8,197 nt of DNA, from assembly GCA_946479005.1 (NCBI GenBank), contig CAMLEM010000059.1:1-8197 (forward strand). Reading direction: 5' to 3'. The notes below the pieces were generated by a model. The model saw only the letters and a list, made by a program, of their open reading frames with translations. It had not been told where the DNA came from and searched no databases. Shown here piece after piece: positions 5,549-8,197 of the stretch. This DNA comes from an uncultured Chitinophagaceae bacterium. Its GTDB lineage: Bacteria; Bacteroidota; Bacteroidia; Chitinophagales; Chitinophagaceae. The position numbers and the translations under genes were made by a program. Numbering within the stretch: the first letter of the stretch is position 1; every line of letters begins with the position of its first letter.

Positions 5549-6325
5549 ATGAATTACGAGATCAAACAATACGAGAAATTCAAATACGTTGAGGAAGGTA
5601 ACGGTGAACCGCTGGTGCTTTTACACGGACTTTTTGGTGCCCTGAGCAATTTCCAGAGTTTGATCGAATACTTCCGCCACCATTATCGTGTGATCGTTCC
5701 GATGCTACCCCTTCTTGATATGGATATCCTTCACACATCAGTTGGAGGGCTCGCTAAATATGTTCACAAGTTTATGGAAGCCAGGGACCTGAGAGATGTC
5801 CACCTGCTCGGTAATTCCCTGGGTGGCCACGTGGCCCTGCTCCATACGCTCAAGCATCCGGAAAGGATCAAATCGTTGACACTGACTGGCAGCTCCGGGT
5901 TATTCGAAAGCGGAATGGGTGACAGTTATCCCAAGCGAGGTGACTATGAATACATCAAGAAGAAGACAGAACTGACCTTTTATGATCCCAATACGGCTAC
6001 GAAAGAACTGGTGGACGAGGTGTACAGCATAACAAATAACAGGCTGAAGGCGATCAAGATCATTGCGCTTGCGAAAAGCGCGATCCGAAATAACCTGGGA
6101 GAGGAGTTGAACCAGATCAAGCAGCCAACCCTGCTTGTCTGGGGAAATAATGATACGATCACGCCGCCTTTTGTCGCCAAAGAGTTCAACAAACTGATCC
6201 CGAACAGTGAGCTGCATTTTGTAGATAAGTGCGGACACGCCCCGATGATGGAAGTGCCGGATGAGTTCAACGCCATCCTACACAAATTCCTGAAAAAACT
6301 GAATGAGCCTGCAACAGTTGGATGA
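5549..6325 (+). CDS. Alpha/beta hydrolase fold protein
   Basis: The ATG at 5549 (MNYEIKQYEKFKYVEEGNGE) gives 258 residues; an in-frame TTG at 5531 would add six unremarkable residues, and I prefer the ATG. The fold is clear. The oxyanion strand and turn are VLLHGLFGALSNF (23-35). The nucleophile elbow is GNSLGG with Ser90. The acidic residue is Asp202 in LLVWGNNDTITPP. The catalytic His is His230 in KCGHAPMMEVPDEF. The lid region (about 118-190) is helical. It should therefore be an active serine hydrolase (esterase, lipase or C-C hydrolase-like), but the substrate is unknown. There is no signal peptide, so it is probably cytoplasmic. The CBS gene begins 39 bases after its stop on the same strand, which suggests a shared transcript. 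Confidence 0.93.
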   Translation: MNYEIKQYEKFKYVEEGNGEPLVLLHGLFGALSNFQSLIEYFRHHYRVIVPMLPLLDMDILHTSVGGLAKYVHKFMEARDLRDVHLLGNSLGGHVALLHTLKHPERIKSLTLTGSSGLFESGMGDSYPKRGDYEYIKKKTELTFYDPNTATKELVDEVYSITNNRLKAIKIIALAKSAIRNNLGEELNQIKQPTLLVWGNNDTITPPFVAKEFNKLIPNSELHFVDKCGHAPMMEVPDEFNAILHKFLKKLNEPATVG

Positions 6326-6364
6326 TCCCTGTTGTCTCATTATTGAAACATAAAGCCGCTATCC

Positions 6365-7027
6365 ATGTTAACCCGTGAATTACTTTCTCAAACCCTGCCC
6401 TATCTCAGGATGACCGACAAGGTCTACCAGGCCCTGGAGCTTATGAATGAGAACCACGTCACGCACCTACCCATCGTTGAGGGCGAGAAATTCATTGGCA
6501 CCATCTCAGAAAATGATCTCCTCCAGGCCGACAATGACCGGGATATGATTGAAAATTTCCAGCAATCTTTCAGCGATGTGACGATCCGGGATGATGAACA
6601 TTTTTTAAAAGCGGTGCAACTTGCCGCAGACAGCGGTCTCAGCGTGATTCCCGTGGTAAATGAGGAAAATGAACTATTAGGGACCGTGGCCTATAACGAC
6701 CTGCTGAAATTCTCCTCGGAATTTATGAGCCTCAGTGAACCCGGGGGGCTGGTGGTTTTGGAAATACCGAGCAACCAGTATTCTTTCAACGAGATCAGCA
6801 AGATCGTGGAGATGAATGATACCCAGATCACCCAGCTGAACACTACCAATGACCCCGAATCAGGAATGATGCAGGTGACCATCAGGATTAACAAACCCGA
6901 GGTTTCCGATATCGTGGCCACTTTCCAGCGTTACGATTACAATGTCAAATACTTTTTCGGTGAAGAGCTTTATGCCAATGAGCTGAAAAGTAATTACGAC
7001 AACCTGATGAATTACCTCAAGATCTGA
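6365..7027 (+). CDS. CBS-pair protein with C-terminal ACT-like domain
   Basis: The 220-residue soluble protein begins with two CBS repeats: about 8-55 (ALELMNENHVTHLPIVEGEKFIGTISENDLL in shape, with THLPIVE and GTISENDLL as marks) and about 68-118 (LSVIPVVNE, LLGTVAYNDLL). A third, ACT-like or ferredoxin-like segment follows at about 128-200 (GGLVVLEIPSNQYSF, ISKIVEMNDTQI, MMQVTIRINKP, IVATFQRYDYNV). CBS pairs bind adenine nucleotides and ACT domains often bind amino acids, so a ligand sensor without its own catalytic domain is the likely role. No membrane segment is seen. From memory, related Bacteroidota genes often sit next to NAD kinase; here the next gene is an outer-membrane protein. 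The start is the first ATG, without a Shine-Dalgarno. Confidence 0.88.
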   Translation: MLTRELLSQTLPYLRMTDKVYQALELMNENHVTHLPIVEGEKFIGTISENDLLQADNDRDMIENFQQSFSDVTIRDDEHFLKAVQLAADSGLSVIPVVNEENELLGTVAYNDLLKFSSEFMSLSEPGGLVVLEIPSNQYSFNEISKIVEMNDTQITQLNTTNDPESGMMQVTIRINKPEVSDIVATFQRYDYNVKYFFGEELYANELKSNYDNLMNYLKI

Positions 7028-7060
7028 AGGGAGGGGACCCGGCGCCTCAATTCAGGCAAT

Positions 7061-7085
7061 AATAAGTGGGATTAGCCTTATTTTT
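7061..7085 (+). terminator. Possible terminator after the CBS gene
   Basis: AATAAG (7061-7066) pairs with CTTATT (7077-7082) around a 10-base loop and is followed by TTT. The stem is short and AT-rich, so it would be weak. It lies in the 103-base gap between the CBS gene and the outer-membrane protein gene. Confidence 0.3.
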
Positions 7086-7130
7086 AGCTGCGGACTCAAA
7101 TTTGCAAGCGTTCTGTATCTGCCGGAACCC

Positions 7131-8197
7131 ATGTTACGACCCTTAAAATACGGATTGTGGGCAGTGCTGTTCATTGCCTGGCTTCCCTGTTCTTCACAGG
7201 AGCAGCCTGGACCTGTGCTGGAACCCACAGATACAATGGCTGTTCAAACCACCGAAGACCTTTTCATCGACAGTATCGGTATTGCCGGAAACAAAAAGAC
7301 AAGGGATCATATCATCCTCCGGGAGATCCCTTTTAAAACGGGGGAAACCTACCCGGTAAATGTTCTCGCTGAAAAATTCGAGGACGCGCGCCGGCAATTA
7401 ATGAATACTTCGCTTTTCCATTCGGTAGAGGTCTCAGGTGACCATTATGCTGAAAACAGGGTTCGGGTGACCGTTACTGTAAAGGAGCGATGGTACCTGT
7501 TCCCTTTACCATTTTTCCGGCCGGTTGACAGGAACCTCAATCAATGGCTTTTTGAAAAGGATGCGAGTCTTGACCGGGTGAATTACGGGATCCGCTTTGC
7601 TTACAATAATGCAACCGGGCGCAATGATAAGTTCCGACTGACACTGATGAGCGGTTACACAAGGCAGTTTTCCGTCAGTTATGACAGGCTGTACCTGGAC
7701 CGGCAAATGAAATGGGGGCTCAATACCGGCTTTGCAATGGGAAAGAACCGGGAGGTGAACTACAACACAATTGATGACAAGCAGGTATTCATCAAGGACA
7801 ACAGTTATCTCAGGAATTTTGTCAGGGTCCACGCGGAACTTTCTTACCGGCGGGCGATCCGTACCCGTCACAGTATCGGCATTGCTTATAATGTAGAGGA
7901 AGTAAGCGATACCGTTATTGCCCTCAACCCGCAATATTTCAAATCGGGACGAAAAAATCTCAGGGTGCCGGCGATCTACTATAATATGAATTACCAGCAT
8001 CTCGATTTCATCCCCTATCCCACCAGGGGTTACGCGGCGATGCTTTCGATAAGTAAGACCGGCGTGAATCGTCTCACAAATCTCTGGCAGGTACATATGA
8101 AGGCCCTGGTAGCCTTTCCGCTCTCTTCAATGAGTTTTGTCACACTTACTGGGTATGCGGGCATCAAAGCGCCGTTTCGTCAACCTTATTTCAACAA
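7131..8197 (+). CDS. POTRA domain / Omp85-like beta-barrel outer-membrane protein, 3' end cut by window
   Basis: From the ATG at 7131 the frame is open to the window end (355 codons), so the gene is partial. Residues 1-23 form a signal peptide: Arg3 and Lys6, hydrophobic core GLWAVLFIAWL, polar CSSQ. Cys20 lacks a proper lipobox, so Sec/SPI export is more likely than lipidation. Residues 44-122 form one POTRA domain (LFIDSIGIAGNKKTRDHIIL, then TGETYPVNVLAEKF, LMNTSLFHSVEV, VTVTVKERW). From about 150 the sequence alternates as in a beta barrel (YGIRFAYNN, FRLTLMSGYTRQFSVSYD, HSIGIAYNVEEV), with LDFIPYPTRGYAAMLSI at 291-307, a pattern common in Omp85 barrels. One POTRA instead of BamA's five makes BamA itself unlikely. 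A TamA- or FhaC-like or Bacteroidota-specific relative that assembles or moves protein or lipid at the outer membrane is plausible. It is the first ATG in the frame. Confidence 0.87.
   Translation, partial: MLRPLKYGLWAVLFIAWLPCSSQEQPGPVLEPTDTMAVQTTEDLFIDSIGIAGNKKTRDHIILREIPFKTGETYPVNVLAEKFEDARRQLMNTSLFHSVEVSGDHYAENRVRVTVTVKERWYLFPLPFFRPVDRNLNQWLFEKDASLDRVNYGIRFAYNNATGRNDKFRLTLMSGYTRQFSVSYDRLYLDRQMKWGLNTGFAMGKNREVNYNTIDDKQVFIKDNSYLRNFVRVHAELSYRRAIRTRHSIGIAYNVEEVSDTVIALNPQYFKSGRKNLRVPAIYYNMNYQHLDFIPYPTRGYAAMLSISKTGVNRLTNLWQVHMKALVAFPLSSMSFVTLTGYAGIKAPFRQPYFN

Noticed and set aside
7506..8096. Minus-strand open frame of 196 codons
   Set aside because: Antisense to the outer-membrane protein gene, whose signal peptide, POTRA and barrel pattern are clear.

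Overview
The window looks like ordinary chromosomal DNA from a Bacteroidota bacterium of moderate GC, probably of the Chitinophagia/Chitinophagaceae type. Three things point there. The gene content includes GldC, a DUF4290 protein, a CBS protein with an ACT-like tail and a single-POTRA outer-membrane barrel protein. Promoters resemble the Bacteroidota -7 box TAnnTTTG. Convincing Shine-Dalgarno sites are absent. I see no rRNA or tRNA gene, CRISPR array, insertion sequence, phage gene or integrase. The class-level placement is inference.

Left part (1-2526, all minus strand): one compact operon read right to left. It holds a DUF4290 protein with an Arg/Gly-rich tail (2469 down to 1792), murA for the first committed step of peptidoglycan synthesis (1772 down to 456), and a GNAT acetyltransferase that overlaps the murA stop codon and leaves the window at base 1. 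A TAnnTTTG promoter with an upstream TTTG sits just ahead of the DUF4290 gene and decides its start.

Middle (about 2527-2924): a divergent intergenic region of roughly 400 bases without a credible protein gene. It holds a strong GC-rich hairpin with T-rich flanks, two more inverted repeats that could belong to a small RNA on the minus strand, and three DnaA-box-like 9-mers.

Right part (2925-8197, all plus strand): a GT4 glycosyltransferase; then gldC, a GatB/YqeY protein and a CvpA-family membrane protein tightly packed together; then, after a 107-base gap, an alpha/beta hydrolase and a CBS-pair protein; then a secreted POTRA plus beta-barrel outer-membrane protein cut by the window end. The themes are cell envelope (MurA, GT4, CvpA, Omp85-like protein), gliding (GldC) and small housekeeping genes of poorly known role.

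Nothing here is clearly a new system. The points most worth a second look are the RGG-type tail on the DUF4290 protein, the possible small RNA in the divergent region, the Asp in place of the fosfomycin-target Cys of MurA, and the near-leaderless promoter placement.
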